Origin: Mycobacterium sp. UM_CSW
GTDB lineage: Bacteria; Actinomycetota; Actinomycetes; Mycobacteriales; Mycobacteriaceae
Assembly: GCF_000455205.1 (NCBI RefSeq)
Contig: NZ_AUWQ01000001.1
Span: 167,837 to 231,836, forward strand
Reading direction: 5' to 3'
Length of the DNA stretch: 64,000 bases
The translations under genes were made by a program, and so were the position numbers. Positions 1 through 8,952 of the stretch are shown here, one piece after another; the stretch's first letter is position 1; every line of letters starts with the position of its first letter. Under the pieces are notes generated by a model, which saw nothing but the letters and a program-made list of their open reading frames with translations, did no database searches and was not told the DNA's origin.

Positions 1-1
1 C

Positions 2-1942
2 GGCGCGACCTTCTGCCTCACATTCACCCGGCTGAATTATTTCAATACATGCGGGATCCCCTGCGCTGTGGCCATGCTCACCGCAGTCGCCGCTGCTCTG
101 ACCTTCGGTCCGGCCGTACTGGCGCTGAGCATCCGCTTCGGTATCTTCGAACCGAAGCGCGCTGCGAGAGCGGGTATCTGGCGCAAAGTTGGCGCCCTGG
201 TGGTGCGCTGGCCGGGACGGCTCCTCTTCGCCAGTTGCGTGGTCGTACTGGTGGGGTCGATCACGCTGCCCAGCTACCACCCCAATTACGATGACCGGCT
301 CTACGTCTCCGATGACGTCCCGTCGAAACAAGGCTATGCCGCGAGCGACAGGCACTTCCCGGTCAGCAAGCTGAACAGTGACATGCTGGCGGTCGAATCC
401 GATCACGACATGCGCAATAGCACAGACATGCTTGCGCTGGATCGGGTGGCGCGCAACGTTTTTCACACTCCCGGTGTCGGAATGATCCAGAGCACAACCA
501 GGCCGCTGGGCACGCCGCTGGAGCATTCGTCGTTCACCTACACGATCGGCACGATGGGGACGAAGATCAAAGAACTGTTGCCGTTCCTCACCGACCTGAA
601 CAACCGGCTCACGGACACGGCGAGCATCACCGGCCGCATGGCGGGCCTCTTGCGTCGCCAGCAGGAGTTGACGTCACAACAGGCGGGCGCGGCGCATATT
701 GCCGCCGACGCCGCCCGAGGCATGAAAGAGGTCACCGACTCGATACGGGACAACGTGGCCGACTTCGACGACTTCTGGCGCCCGATTCGTAGCTACTTCT
801 ATTGGGAGAAACACTGTTTCGATATCCCGTTGTGCTGGTCGCTGCGATCGCTGTTCGACGCCACCGACAAGATCGACCAGCTGGATGAGCAGTTGGACAG
901 GAACCTGAAAGCCGCGTTGATTCAGGATGCCGTGACGCCGCAACTCGTCGAGCTCATCGGTCAGAGCGCTGATCAACTCGATAACTTGCACCAGATCATT
1001 CTGACCGACCACAGTACGATTCAACCTCAGTTGACTCAGCTGGATGAGCTGAGCCGCCAGATGATGGATCTGGGCTACGCCTTCGACAGTTCGAAGAACG
1101 ACGACTTCTTCTATCTGCCGCCAGATGCGTTCAGCAATCCGTCTTTTCAGATCGATCTCAGATACTTCATGTCCCCGGACGGCAGAACCGCGCGATACAT
1201 GATCTTCCACGACGGAGAGGCACTCACCCCCGAAGGGATCAAGCAAGACCAGATCTATCTACCCGCCGCCAAAGAAGCGCTGAAGGGCACGACGCTCGCA
1301 GGAGCACGGGTCTATCTGGGCGGCGCCGCGGCCACTTACTGGGACATCCAGGATGCGGCGAGAACAGACCTGATCATCGCGGCCACAGCAGCTTTCGCGT
1401 TGATCTTCCTGGTGATGCTGCTGATCACCAGGAGCATCGTCGCAGCATTGGTCATAATCGGGACGGTGGCGTTCTCCTATTCCGGGGCGTTCGGTCTGGC
1501 GGTCCTGTTCTGGCAGCACTTGGTCGGCGTCCCCATGAGCTGGCTGAACCTGCCCCTCACCTTCATCATCTTGGTGGCGGTCGGTTCGGACTACAACTTG
1601 TTGCTGATCGCCCGCTACCTCGAAGAGAGCAAGGCGGGGCTGAACACCGGTCTGCTCAGAGCGGTTGCCAATTCCGGCAAAGTCGTCACGACCGCGGGGT
1701 TGGTATTCGCCGTCACCATGATGGCGATGCTTTCCAGTGACTTGCTCAACATCGGCCAGATGGGCACCACCATCGGCTTCGGACTTCTGCTCGACACGCT
1801 GATCGTGCGTTCGTTCATCACTCCCGCGATCGCGCGCTTGCTCGGTCCGTTCTTCTGGTGGCCCCGAGTGATCCGTTCCAGGCCGCTGCGTACGAGTACC
1901 AGACGGCACGCCGCCCTGGTCGGCGCGAGTGTCGATCAGTGA
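2..1942 (+). CDS. MmpL-family RND lipid transporter, 5' end cut off by window
   Basis: This is the C-terminal two thirds of an MmpL (mycobacterial membrane protein large) transporter, which exports lipids or siderophores across the inner membrane. The reading frame is open from base 2, and the first codons already read like an MmpL membrane segment, so the start lies left of the window. A long periplasmic domain (about 300-1330) contains the MmpL-typical stretch YFYWEKHCFDIPLCWSLRSLFD and a coiled helical part. Five or so membrane helices follow, with the RND motif GSDYNLLLIARY. The last helix block (IGFGLLLDTLIVRSF) is complete. It overlaps or abuts the next gene. The substrate cannot be read from the sequence. 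Confidence 0.9.
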   Translation, partial: GATFCLTFTRLNYFNTCGIPCAVAMLTAVAAALTFGPAVLALSIRFGIFEPKRAARAGIWRKVGALVVRWPGRLLFASCVVVLVGSITLPSYHPNYDDRLYVSDDVPSKQGYAASDRHFPVSKLNSDMLAVESDHDMRNSTDMLALDRVARNVFHTPGVGMIQSTTRPLGTPLEHSSFTYTIGTMGTKIKELLPFLTDLNNRLTDTASITGRMAGLLRRQQELTSQQAGAAHIAADAARGMKEVTDSIRDNVADFDDFWRPIRSYFYWEKHCFDIPLCWSLRSLFDATDKIDQLDEQLDRNLKAALIQDAVTPQLVELIGQSADQLDNLHQIILTDHSTIQPQLTQLDELSRQMMDLGYAFDSSKNDDFFYLPPDAFSNPSFQIDLRYFMSPDGRTARYMIFHDGEALTPEGIKQDQIYLPAAKEALKGTTLAGARVYLGGAAATYWDIQDAARTDLIIAATAAFALIFLVMLLITRSIVAALVIIGTVAFSYSGAFGLAVLFWQHLVGVPMSWLNLPLTFIILVAVGSDYNLLLIARYLEESKAGLNTGLLRAVANSGKVVTTAGLVFAVTMMAMLSSDLLNIGQMGTTIGFGLLLDTLIVRSFITPAIARLLGPFFWWPRVIRSRPLRTSTRRHAALVGASVDQ

Positions 1943-1979
1943 CGCCCATAGAGGGCACTACGAAAGGGGGATGTTGGCT

Positions 1980-3383
1980 GTGAATTTCCATGATTCGCAT
2001 CTGCCGCCCGTGCGGCCCGAGGATGCCGCAGCCCTGGCAAAGACGGTCGGGGGTTCGGTTCTGCTGACGGGTGACGCGGGATACGACGAGGAACGCGCGG
2101 TCTTCAACCTCAATCACGAGCTCATGCCCGCGGTGATTGTGGTGGCGCAGAGCGCAATCGACGTCAAGGCGGCAGTTGCCTTCGCGGCGGCACAGCACCG
2201 ACCGGTCCTGGTGAAGACGACCGGCCACCAGATCGTGGGCACGGCACAGGGTGCCGTGCTGATCACTACCCACCGGATGAATGACGTCGACATCGACGCG
2301 ATCGGCCGCACTGCCCGAGTCGGCGCGGGAGCGGTATGGGGCGACGTTGTCCAGAAAGCAGCCGAGGCGGGGCTGGCACCGCTGAACGGGTCGAACCCCA
2401 CGGTGGGAGTCACCGGTTACACCCTGGGTGGCGGTCTCAGCCCGACCCTCGGGCGCTCCCACGGTTACGCCGCCGACCACGTCCGCTGGCTCGACGTGGT
2501 GACAGCGGACGGCGAATTGCGGCATGTCGACGCGGAATCCGAGCCCGAACTGTTCTGGGCGTTACGCGGCGGCAAGGGCAACTTCGGGGTGGTCACGACG
2601 CTCGAATTCGACTTGTTCCCGGTTGCTCGCCTCTACGGCGGTGGCCTCTACTTCCCCGGTGAGCGAATGACCGACGTGCTGCGAGCCTGGACTGCCTGGC
2701 ACCCGAACACGCCGGAAACCATGGTCTCTTCATTCGCGGCGCTGCGGCTGCCGCCGCTGCCCGAATTACCCGAACCGCTTCGCGGCGTGTTCACGGTGGC
2801 TGTGCGGATCGCCTACAACGGCACAACTGACGACGGCGAACGGATGATCGCACCGCTGCGGGAAGTGGCGCCGCCAATCCTGGACACCGTGGCGGACATG
2901 CCGTACGCCGCGGTCGCATCGATCCACGACGAGCCGACCGAACCGTTGCCGTACTACGAGCGCAGCATCATGCTGCGGGAGTTCCCCCTGGAGGCGCAGG
3001 ACAAGCTGGTCGAACTAGTCGGCCCTGGATCCGACACCACTATGTGGATCGCCGAAATGCGGGCCCTTGGCGGAGCCTGGGACCGAGATCCGTTGGTGCC
3101 CAACGCCGTGGCGACCCGAGGCCTGCCGTATGTCCTGTTGGGTGTCGAGGTTGGACCGCTGTCGGAGGAACGGCGGCTCAAGGAGTCGATCGCTGCCTTG
3201 CTTGACGGCATGGCGCCATGGCGGGGCGACCGACTGCTGGTGAACAATCTCGCCCCCGAAGAAGCAACGGACACCCTAGCGATCTATGGCCCCGAATGCC
3301 ACGAGCGCCTGGCGCGTGTCAAGAAGGCGTACGACCCGACCAACATGTTCCGCCTTAACCACAACGTGGTGCCCGCCGGCTGA
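1980..3383 (+). CDS. FAD-linked oxidoreductase, berberine-bridge-enzyme type
   Basis: A 467-residue flavoprotein of the PCMH/VAO fold. The FAD-binding domain is N-terminal: the His-containing KTTGHQI loop stands where such enzymes bind FAD covalently, and the GKGNFGVVT element is typical. A BBE C-terminal domain ends in the usual YDPTNMFRLNHNV. Relatives oxidise sugars, alkaloids or secondary metabolites; the substrate here is unknown. I chose GTG 1980 because the purine run AAAGGGGG ends 9 bases before it. In-frame ATG 1971 and GTG 1929 (the latter inside mmpL) are possible. It is co-directional with mmpL, so export and oxidation of one metabolite is a guess. Convergent with the next gene. 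Confidence 0.85.
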   Translation: MNFHDSHLPPVRPEDAAALAKTVGGSVLLTGDAGYDEERAVFNLNHELMPAVIVVAQSAIDVKAAVAFAAAQHRPVLVKTTGHQIVGTAQGAVLITTHRMNDVDIDAIGRTARVGAGAVWGDVVQKAAEAGLAPLNGSNPTVGVTGYTLGGGLSPTLGRSHGYAADHVRWLDVVTADGELRHVDAESEPELFWALRGGKGNFGVVTTLEFDLFPVARLYGGGLYFPGERMTDVLRAWTAWHPNTPETMVSSFAALRLPPLPELPEPLRGVFTVAVRIAYNGTTDDGERMIAPLREVAPPILDTVADMPYAAVASIHDEPTEPLPYYERSIMLREFPLEAQDKLVELVGPGSDTTMWIAEMRALGGAWDRDPLVPNAVATRGLPYVLLGVEVGPLSEERRLKESIAALLDGMAPWRGDRLLVNNLAPEEATDTLAIYGPECHERLARVKKAYDPTNMFRLNHNVVPAG

Positions 3384-3496
3384 GCACCGACGGTCGTCTG
3401 GATGCGACATGCCGGGTGCTCGCTACGGCCGCGTGCGCCCGGTCGTCGCAGCGATATGTTCACTGGGCGGGGCCCCGTCACAATCGCCGGCGCTGG

Positions 3497-4318
3497 CTAG
3501 CGAACATCGGAGTCGAAATCCAGTACCGCCCGGACGATCTGTTGAGGGTCGTAGTCGACCGCCTGGTGCCCCTGGCCGCGCAAAGCGACGACCGTAGCGC
3601 CGGTTATTCGCGCAGCGACGGCCTGAGTGGCCGCCCGCAAATACGCGGGGCTCTCGGTCCCGAGCAACAGACGGACCGGGACGGTGATCTTGGCGAGCCG
3701 CTCTGTCGCGCGGTAGGTGCTGGCTTCCGCGAGTTCGCGGCCGGCGGTATGTCCGATCGAGTCGGCGAGATACGAGAACTCGCGATCCGCAAGGTCCTTG
3801 ATGTCTGACGGGGACAGGTGGAGCGTCACACGATAGAACGCTTCGAGGATGTCGCGGGGGTCGGACGTCCTGGTAATGCGGGCCATGCCCTCCGGCGAGA
3901 CGACGTCGAAGCCTGGCGACGATATCGGTGGGTCGTACAGCATCACCCGGCGGAAAGCCGGTGTGATCAAGGCCGCTTCGAGAACCGCCAGGGCGCCGTA
4001 GGAATGGCCGAACACGTAGACGTTTCCGCCGAGGGCTTCGGCAACGGCTGCGACATCCTCGGCTTCGCGGGCCAGGCTGTAAGGCTCGACCTCGGCGGTG
4101 CTCAGCCCGCGGCCGCGGCGGTCCATCGCGTGGACGGTGTAGTGTTTCGCCAGCGCCGGTAGTAGCGGGGACCAGCGGGCACGCGTGCCGGTGCTGCCGT
4201 GCACAAGCAGCAAGGGTGGCCCGGCACCGACCGATTCATAACCGATCCGCGTTCCGTCGGGGGAGATCACGGTAGTCATGTCGAATGCAACACCGCCGCT
4301 TTTTCTGGACGCCTGCAC
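3497..4318 (-). CDS. Alpha/beta hydrolase
   Basis: A 273-residue alpha/beta-hydrolase. Seen: the oxyanion-loop motif LLVHGSTG, the nucleophile elbow GHSYG, an acid after strand 7 (LLLGTESPAY region) and a catalytic His in GQGHQAVDYDP near the C-terminus, so the catalytic triad looks intact. No signal peptide, so it is cytoplasmic. GTG 4318 has an AAGG ribosome site about 7 bases upstream; ATG 4279 (MTTVISPDG) is the alternative and would match the usual family N-terminus. It is divergent from the AraC regulator across 221 bases in which I see no other gene, so the regulator may control it. The substrate is unknown. Confidence 0.87.
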   Translation of the reverse strand: MQASRKSGGVAFDMTTVISPDGTRIGYESVGAGPPLLLVHGSTGTRARWSPLLPALAKHYTVHAMDRRGRGLSTAEVEPYSLAREAEDVAAVAEALGGNVYVFGHSYGALAVLEAALITPAFRRVMLYDPPISSPGFDVVSPEGMARITRTSDPRDILEAFYRVTLHLSPSDIKDLADREFSYLADSIGHTAGRELAEASTYRATERLAKITVPVRLLLGTESPAYLRAATQAVAARITGATVVALRGQGHQAVDYDPQQIVRAVLDFDSDVR

Positions 4319-4539
4319 ATAGTGCCTTGATTCCCACAGAATGCGCCATGGCCGAGTAGGCAGACTCCGAACATCTGTCTATCGCTCGTAATGCGCCATC
4401 TTTTCCACGGAAACCGACGCCTCGGCTTTCAGGCGGCACACGCGACGTGGGGTCGTCGTTGTCCTTATCGAACGCCATAACTCGATGAAAGGTATCGAAT
4501 GAGTCGTACGCTGCCGCCCCACCATCGGGCCACAGTCGC

Positions 4540-5517
4540 ATGATCGACGTGCTGCGTATCCGTCTCGACACGTCGGACCCCGATCACGCGTGCACCCGCA
4601 TGGCCGCTCTCTACTGTCCCCACCGGCTCACCCTCGAAGGCGGCAAGGCCTCTTTCCGTGCCAGGCATGCCGAAGGGGGTACCAGCGGGCTCGGCGTCTA
4701 CTCGCTGACTTACGGTGCGGGGACTACGGTGCTGGACTCGTTTGCCTTCGATGACTTTGTGCTGGTGTCCCAACAAGTCAGCGGTCGGTTGCTGGTCAGC
4801 ACGGACACCGGCGAACGGTTGCTGGTGCCCGGCGAGCACATTGTGTTGGATGCCCACACCGCCTATCGACTGCGCTGGGAGGAGAACTGCAGCATCTTCC
4901 ACGCGCGGATCCCTCGTAGGGCACTCGAGACGACGGTCGCTGAGTTCACCGGCGCGAGTCAGCTGAATTCCGTTCGCTTCCCGCTGAGTTGGCGTCCATC
5001 CAAGCCGGGTGCGGCTGCCGTGGCGAAGGCGATGCACGTGCTGCTCCGAAATGCCGGTCCGAACGGCCTCTTGGCGTCCGGACCGCTAGTGTCGGCCCAG
5101 ATGCGTCGCATTTTGATAGCAAGCATCGTCGAGGCATACCCTGCGGTTCATCGCGCGGCCGAGGATGAACTCCGCGGCCGCGTAAGACCCCCGGCCGTGC
5201 GTCGTGCAATCGCCTACCTCGAGGACAGGGCGGCCGAGGACGTCCGGATCCACGACGTGGCGGCCGCAGCACGGGTGAGCACCCGCGCCCTCCAGGAGGC
5301 GTTCCGTAACCATTTGGACACGACCCCGATGGCCTATCTGAAGTCGATCCGTCTCGCGCGCGCACATGCCGACCTGTGCCGGGCGTCCGCCGAGGACGGA
5401 GCGACCGTGGCAGCCGTCGCGTACCGCTGGGGGTTCGCCAACCTCGGCCGTTTCGCGGCCGACTACCGCCGGGAGTTTGGCCGCACTCCCAGCGAGACAC
5501 TGCGCGCACTGTCCTGA
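4540..5517 (+). CDS. AraC/XylS-family transcriptional regulator
   Basis: A 325-residue regulator. The N-terminal half (about 1-200) is the AraC-binding-like domain found in regulators of aromatic or alkane catabolism. The C-terminal 100 residues carry two helix-turn-helix motifs: VRIHDVAAAARVSTRALQ and VAAVAYRWGFANLGRFAADYRREFGRTPSE, the second being the classical AraC signature. It is divergent from the alpha/beta hydrolase, its most likely target. The effector cannot be predicted. It marks the right edge of the accessory block; the M. tuberculosis-like order starts with the next gene. Confidence 0.9.
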   Translation: MIDVLRIRLDTSDPDHACTRMAALYCPHRLTLEGGKASFRARHAEGGTSGLGVYSLTYGAGTTVLDSFAFDDFVLVSQQVSGRLLVSTDTGERLLVPGEHIVLDAHTAYRLRWEENCSIFHARIPRRALETTVAEFTGASQLNSVRFPLSWRPSKPGAAAVAKAMHVLLRNAGPNGLLASGPLVSAQMRRILIASIVEAYPAVHRAAEDELRGRVRPPAVRRAIAYLEDRAAEDVRIHDVAAAARVSTRALQEAFRNHLDTTPMAYLKSIRLARAHADLCRASAEDGATVAAVAYRWGFANLGRFAADYRREFGRTPSETLRALS

Positions 5518-5568
5518 CAAGTGGTGACCCTCGCAGCGGTCTGCCCAGGTCAGCAGGCATCACGCGGT

Positions 5569-6312
5569 ATGGTGCTTGATGTGGTGAGAATTCCTCGACC
5601 CCCCCATCCGAGCGTGAAGCCCGGGGTGAAGGTCGACGCGCGCAGCGAACGGTGGCGCGAACACCGCAAGAAGGTGCGCGGTGAAATCGTGGACGCCGCG
5701 TTCCGCGCCATTGACCGCCTGGGCCCCGAGCTGAGCGTGCGGGAGATCGCCGAGGAGGCCGGCACCGCCAAGCCCAAGATTTACCGGCACTTCCACGACA
5801 AATCCGATCTGTTTCAGGCGATCGGCGAGCGGCTGCGCGACATGTTGTGGGCGGCGATCTTCCCGTCGATCGACCTCAAGACCGATTCGGCCCGCGAGGT
5901 GATCCGCCGCGCCGTCGAGGAGTACGTCAACCTGGTCGACCAGCACCCCAACGTGCTGCGGGTCTTCATCCAGGGCCGGTCCGCGGCGAGCCCCAAGATC
6001 CTGGAGGAGGGCCGCGGGATCACCCTGGCCGTGGCCGACATGTTCGACAACGAGCTGCGGGAGATGGAGCTGGACCACGCGGCGATCGAACTGGCCGGGC
6101 ACGCGGCCTTCGGATCGGCCGCGTCGGCCACCGAATGGTGGCTGGGCCCCGACGCCGACAGCCCGCGGCGCATGCCGCGCGAGCAGTTCGTCGCCCACCT
6201 GACGACCATCATGATGGGCGTCCTCGTCGGCACGGCCGACGCGCTGGGCATCGCAATGGACCCCGACCAGCCGATTCACAGCGTGGTGCCCAGCAACCCC
6301 GCCGCCAGCTGA
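5569..6312 (+). CDS. TetR-family regulator, Rv3050c-like
   Basis: A 247-residue TetR-type repressor. The helix-turn-helix LSVREIAEEAGTAKPKIYRHFHDKSDLF lies at about residues 60-90, after a Pro-rich N-terminus. The C-terminal ligand domain contains ATEWWLGPDADS. I chose ATG 5569 because it gives about the length recalled for M. tuberculosis Rv3050c; GTG 5521 and GTG 5584 are in frame. The flavin monooxygenase follows after 115 bases that contain a palindromic operator candidate (6377-6396), so it probably represses that gene. Rv3050c has at times been labelled AsnC-like, but the fold seen here is TetR. Confidence 0.88.
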   Translation: MVLDVVRIPRPPHPSVKPGVKVDARSERWREHRKKVRGEIVDAAFRAIDRLGPELSVREIAEEAGTAKPKIYRHFHDKSDLFQAIGERLRDMLWAAIFPSIDLKTDSAREVIRRAVEEYVNLVDQHPNVLRVFIQGRSAASPKILEEGRGITLAVADMFDNELREMELDHAAIELAGHAAFGSAASATEWWLGPDADSPRRMPREQFVAHLTTIMMGVLVGTADALGIAMDPDQPIHSVVPSNPAAS

Positions 6313-6376
6313 AGACCGCTGGAGGACTCTGCCACGTTGACATGGTCCCGGCGATCGTCAACACTCGCCCTATCCG

Positions 6377-6396
6377 ATACCCTGGGTACTGGGTAT
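6377..6396. promoter_or_regulatory. Palindromic operator candidate before the monooxygenase
   Basis: ATACCC, an 8-base spacer and GGGTAT form an inverted repeat. A nested TACCC-T-GGGTA repeat lies in the left part, so GGGTA occurs twice in direct order. It sits 32 bases before the monooxygenase start and 65 bases after the TetR gene. Size and position suit a TetR dimer site. Another pair of half-sites, GTTGAC (6336-6341) and GTCAAC (6357-6362), lies just upstream. Confidence 0.5.
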
Positions 6397-6427
6397 TTGC
6401 GCTAACCAACAGGAAGACCGATCCGCC

Positions 6428-7981
6428 GTGACCGATGCCATGACACAAGCCGATCCGACACAACAGGCGCAGGAGCCGGTGCACACCCGCGCCCTGATCA
6501 TCGGGACCGGATTCTCCGGCCTGGGCATGGGCATCAAGCTGCAACAGCAGGGCGTGGACTTCGTCATCCTGGAGAAGGCCGACGACGTCGGCGGCACCTG
6601 GCGCGACAACAGCTATCCCGGCTGTGCCTGCGACATCCCCTCGCACCTGTACTCCTTCTCCTTCGAGCCCAAGCCCGACTGGAAGAACCCGTTCTCGTAT
6701 CAGCCCGAGATCTGGGACTACCTCAAGGGGGTCACCGAGAAATACGGCCTGCGCCGCCACATCGTGTTCAACTCGCTGGTCGACCGGGGCCACTGGGACG
6801 ACGACGAGAACCGCTGGCACGTCTTCACCACCGACGGGCGCGAGTACGTCGCGCAGTTCCTGATCTCCGGGGCCGGCGCGCTGCATATTCCGTCGTTCCC
6901 CGACATCGAGGGCCGCGACGAATTCGCCGGTCCCGCTTTCCATTCCGCGGAGTGGGACCACAGCGTCGACCTGACCGGCAAGCGGGTGGCCGTGATCGGC
7001 ACCGGCGCCAGCGCGATCCAGATCGTGCCCGAGATCGTCGGGAAGGTCGCCGAACTTCAGCTCTACCAACGCACCCCGCCGTGGGTGGTGCCGCGGTCCA
7101 ACCCCGAGCTGCCCGTGGCGCTACGCCGGGCCATGGAGAATGTTCCCGGCCTGCGCGCGGCGGTACGCCTGGCGATCTACTGGGGCCAGGAGGCGCTGGC
7201 CTTCGGCATGACCAAGCGGCCGAACGCGCTGAAGATCATCGAGGCCTACGCGAAATACAACATCCGGCGCTCGGTCAAGGACCGCGAGCTACGCCGCAAG
7301 CTGACCCCGCACTACCGGATCGGTTGCAAGCGAATCCTGAACTCCTCCACGTACTACGGCGCGGTCGCCGACCCCAAGACCGAGCTGGTCACCGACGGCA
7401 TCACCCGGATCACGCGCGACGGCATCGTCACGGCGGACGGCAAGGAGCGCAAGGTGGACGTGATCGTCTACGGCACCGGCTTCCACGTCACCGACTCTTA
7501 CACCTACGTCCAGATCAAGGGGCGGAACGGCGAGGACCTGGTCGACCGCTGGAACCGGGAGGGCATCGGCGCGCACCGGGGCATCACCGTGGCCGACGTG
7601 CCGAACCTGTTCTTCCTGCTGGGGCCCAACACGGGGCTCGGCCACAACTCTGTGGTGTTCATGATCGAATCCCAGATCCATTACGTCGCCGACGCGATCG
7701 CGAAATGCGACAAGCTGGGCGCCCAGGCGCTGGCCCCGACCCGCGCCGCGCAGGACCGGTTCAACGACGAACTGCAGCAAAGGCTTTCGCAGTCGGTGTG
7801 GAACAGCGGCGGCTGCAGCAGCTGGTACCTCGATGAGCATGGCAAGAACACCGTGCTGTGGGGCGGCTACACCTGGGAGTACTGGCGAGCGACCCGCGCG
7901 GTGAAGCCGGAGGAATACCAGTTCTTCGGGGTCAAGACGGGCTCAGGCGCCAACCGCCGCGCGGCGGCCGTTGGGGGCTGA
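6428..7981 (+). CDS. Flavin-containing (Baeyer-Villiger type) monooxygenase, Rv3049c-like
   Basis: A 517-residue class B flavoprotein monooxygenase, using FAD and NADPH to insert oxygen into a ketone or to oxygenate N/S atoms. Two Rossmann motifs flank the Baeyer-Villiger fingerprint: GTGFSGLGMG near residue 26 for FAD, FAGPAFHSAEWDH near 166-178 (pattern FxGxxxHxxxW), and GTGASA near 191 for NADPH. Further family marks are GGTWRDNSYPGCACDIPSH and the C-terminal LLGPNTGLGHNS. The GTG start at 6428 follows a putative TetR operator. It corresponds by position to M. tuberculosis Rv3049c. The last 39 bases overlap the convergent SDR gene. The substrate is unknown. Confidence 0.92.
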   Translation: MTDAMTQADPTQQAQEPVHTRALIIGTGFSGLGMGIKLQQQGVDFVILEKADDVGGTWRDNSYPGCACDIPSHLYSFSFEPKPDWKNPFSYQPEIWDYLKGVTEKYGLRRHIVFNSLVDRGHWDDDENRWHVFTTDGREYVAQFLISGAGALHIPSFPDIEGRDEFAGPAFHSAEWDHSVDLTGKRVAVIGTGASAIQIVPEIVGKVAELQLYQRTPPWVVPRSNPELPVALRRAMENVPGLRAAVRLAIYWGQEALAFGMTKRPNALKIIEAYAKYNIRRSVKDRELRRKLTPHYRIGCKRILNSSTYYGAVADPKTELVTDGITRITRDGIVTADGKERKVDVIVYGTGFHVTDSYTYVQIKGRNGEDLVDRWNREGIGAHRGITVADVPNLFFLLGPNTGLGHNSVVFMIESQIHYVADAIAKCDKLGAQALAPTRAAQDRFNDELQQRLSQSVWNSGGCSSWYLDEHGKNTVLWGGYTWEYWRATRAVKPEEYQFFGVKTGSGANRRAAAVGG

Positions 7982-8851
7982 GCTTTTTGCGAAGGACCGA
8001 AGGTTCAGGCGCACAATGCGATCCAGGACCCGGTCCGATACGACACGGCTGATCCGCAGCAGGACCGCGGCGTCCCGGCCGATCGTGTAGCGAGTCCGCG
8101 GGCGCGACGCAGTCGCGGCCTTGACGATCACTTTGGCGGCGTGCTCGACCGAAACGCCGTCCTCGCCGAACGATCGGGCTTGGGCGGTGACGGCCGCGGC
8201 GAGATCCTCATAGCGTGCGAGCTGTGCGGCGGTCATGTTGGCCATCAGCCCCTCCGCGGTGGCGATCCCACGCTCCGCCATCTCGGTTTTGACGGCGCCG
8301 GGTTCGACGACGACGACCTTGATACCGAGCTCGCCGACCTCTCGGCGCAGGGCATCGCTGACCGCCTCCAGCGCGAACTTCGAGCCGGCATATGCGCCGT
8401 ACGTCGGCAACACGACCTTCCCGCCGATGGAACTGATGTTCACGACGGTGCCCGAGCTGAGCAGCAGCGCCGGCAACAACGCCTGGGTCATCGCGATGTG
8501 GCCGAACAGGTTGACCTCAAACTGCTTGCGCCACTGGTCCATTGGCAGCGCTTCCACCGGGGCGTTGATCGCGATCCCGGCGTTGTTGATCAGCGCGCGC
8601 AGCGGACGGCGCAGCGGATCGTTCGCGACGCGTTCGGCGATCGCGGCGACGTCCGATTCGACGGTGATGTCCAGGATGCGCGGCTCCAGCCCGTCGGCCG
8701 CCAGCGCTACGGCGTCGGCTTCGCGGCGTACGCCGGCGAGCACGTGAAAACCCTTGCGCGCCAGTTCACGAGCCGTCGCCGCGCCCATCCCCGTCGACGC
8801 GCCGGTGACGACGATCAGCTCGTTGCGGTCGGCGCGATTCGAGGAATTCAT
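7943..8851 (-). CDS. Short-chain dehydrogenase/reductase
   Basis: A 302-residue classical SDR. TGASTGMGAATA binds the dinucleotide, NNAG stabilises the fold, and the catalytic set is Ser in VVNISSIGG and Tyr/Lys in YAGSKFALE. A basic-residue-rich C-terminal extension (after about residue 255) could hold a membrane-associated helix. ATG 8851 has GGAG 6 bases upstream; ATG 8863 is in frame. It is divergent from a TetR gene across two strong palindromes, so it is very likely repressed by that TetR. Substrate unknown, perhaps a hydroxy- or keto-lipid. Confidence 0.9.
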   Translation of the reverse strand: MNSSNRADRNELIVVTGASTGMGAATARELARKGFHVLAGVRREADAVALAADGLEPRILDITVESDVAAIAERVANDPLRRPLRALINNAGIAINAPVEALPMDQWRKQFEVNLFGHIAMTQALLPALLLSSGTVVNISSIGGKVVLPTYGAYAGSKFALEAVSDALRREVGELGIKVVVVEPGAVKTEMAERGIATAEGLMANMTAAQLARYEDLAAAVTAQARSFGEDGVSVEHAAKVIVKAATASRPRTRYTIGRDAAVLLRISRVVSDRVLDRIVRLNLRSFAKSSAPNGRRAAVGA

Positions 8852-8879
8852 GGCTGTCTCCATCCGGTGAATGCATCTG

Positions 8880-8928
8880 AGTTGACGTTGTCAACTGAAG
8901 CTAGGCGTTTGAGTTGACATTGTCAACT
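8880..8928. promoter_or_regulatory. Twin TetR operators between SDR and tetR
   Basis: Two near-identical palindromes, AGTTGAC-GTT-GTCAACT (8880-8896) and AGTTGAC-ATT-GTCAACT (8912-8928). Each has perfect 7-base arms, and their centres are 32 bases (about three helical turns) apart. The right site covers TTGACA. A TATGCT -10-like element at 8941 lies 7 bases before the tetR GTG at 8953, which suggests a leaderless tetR transcript repressed by its own product. The left site faces the SDR promoter. Confidence 0.75.
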
Positions 8929-8952
8929 GGGCGTCGGGCTTATGCTCTGCGG

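Noticed and set aside
3382-3421. Terminator between the BBE flavoprotein and the hydrolase
   Set aside because: GAGCACC/GGTGCTC can pair, but the 26-base loop and lack of further stem make it weak.
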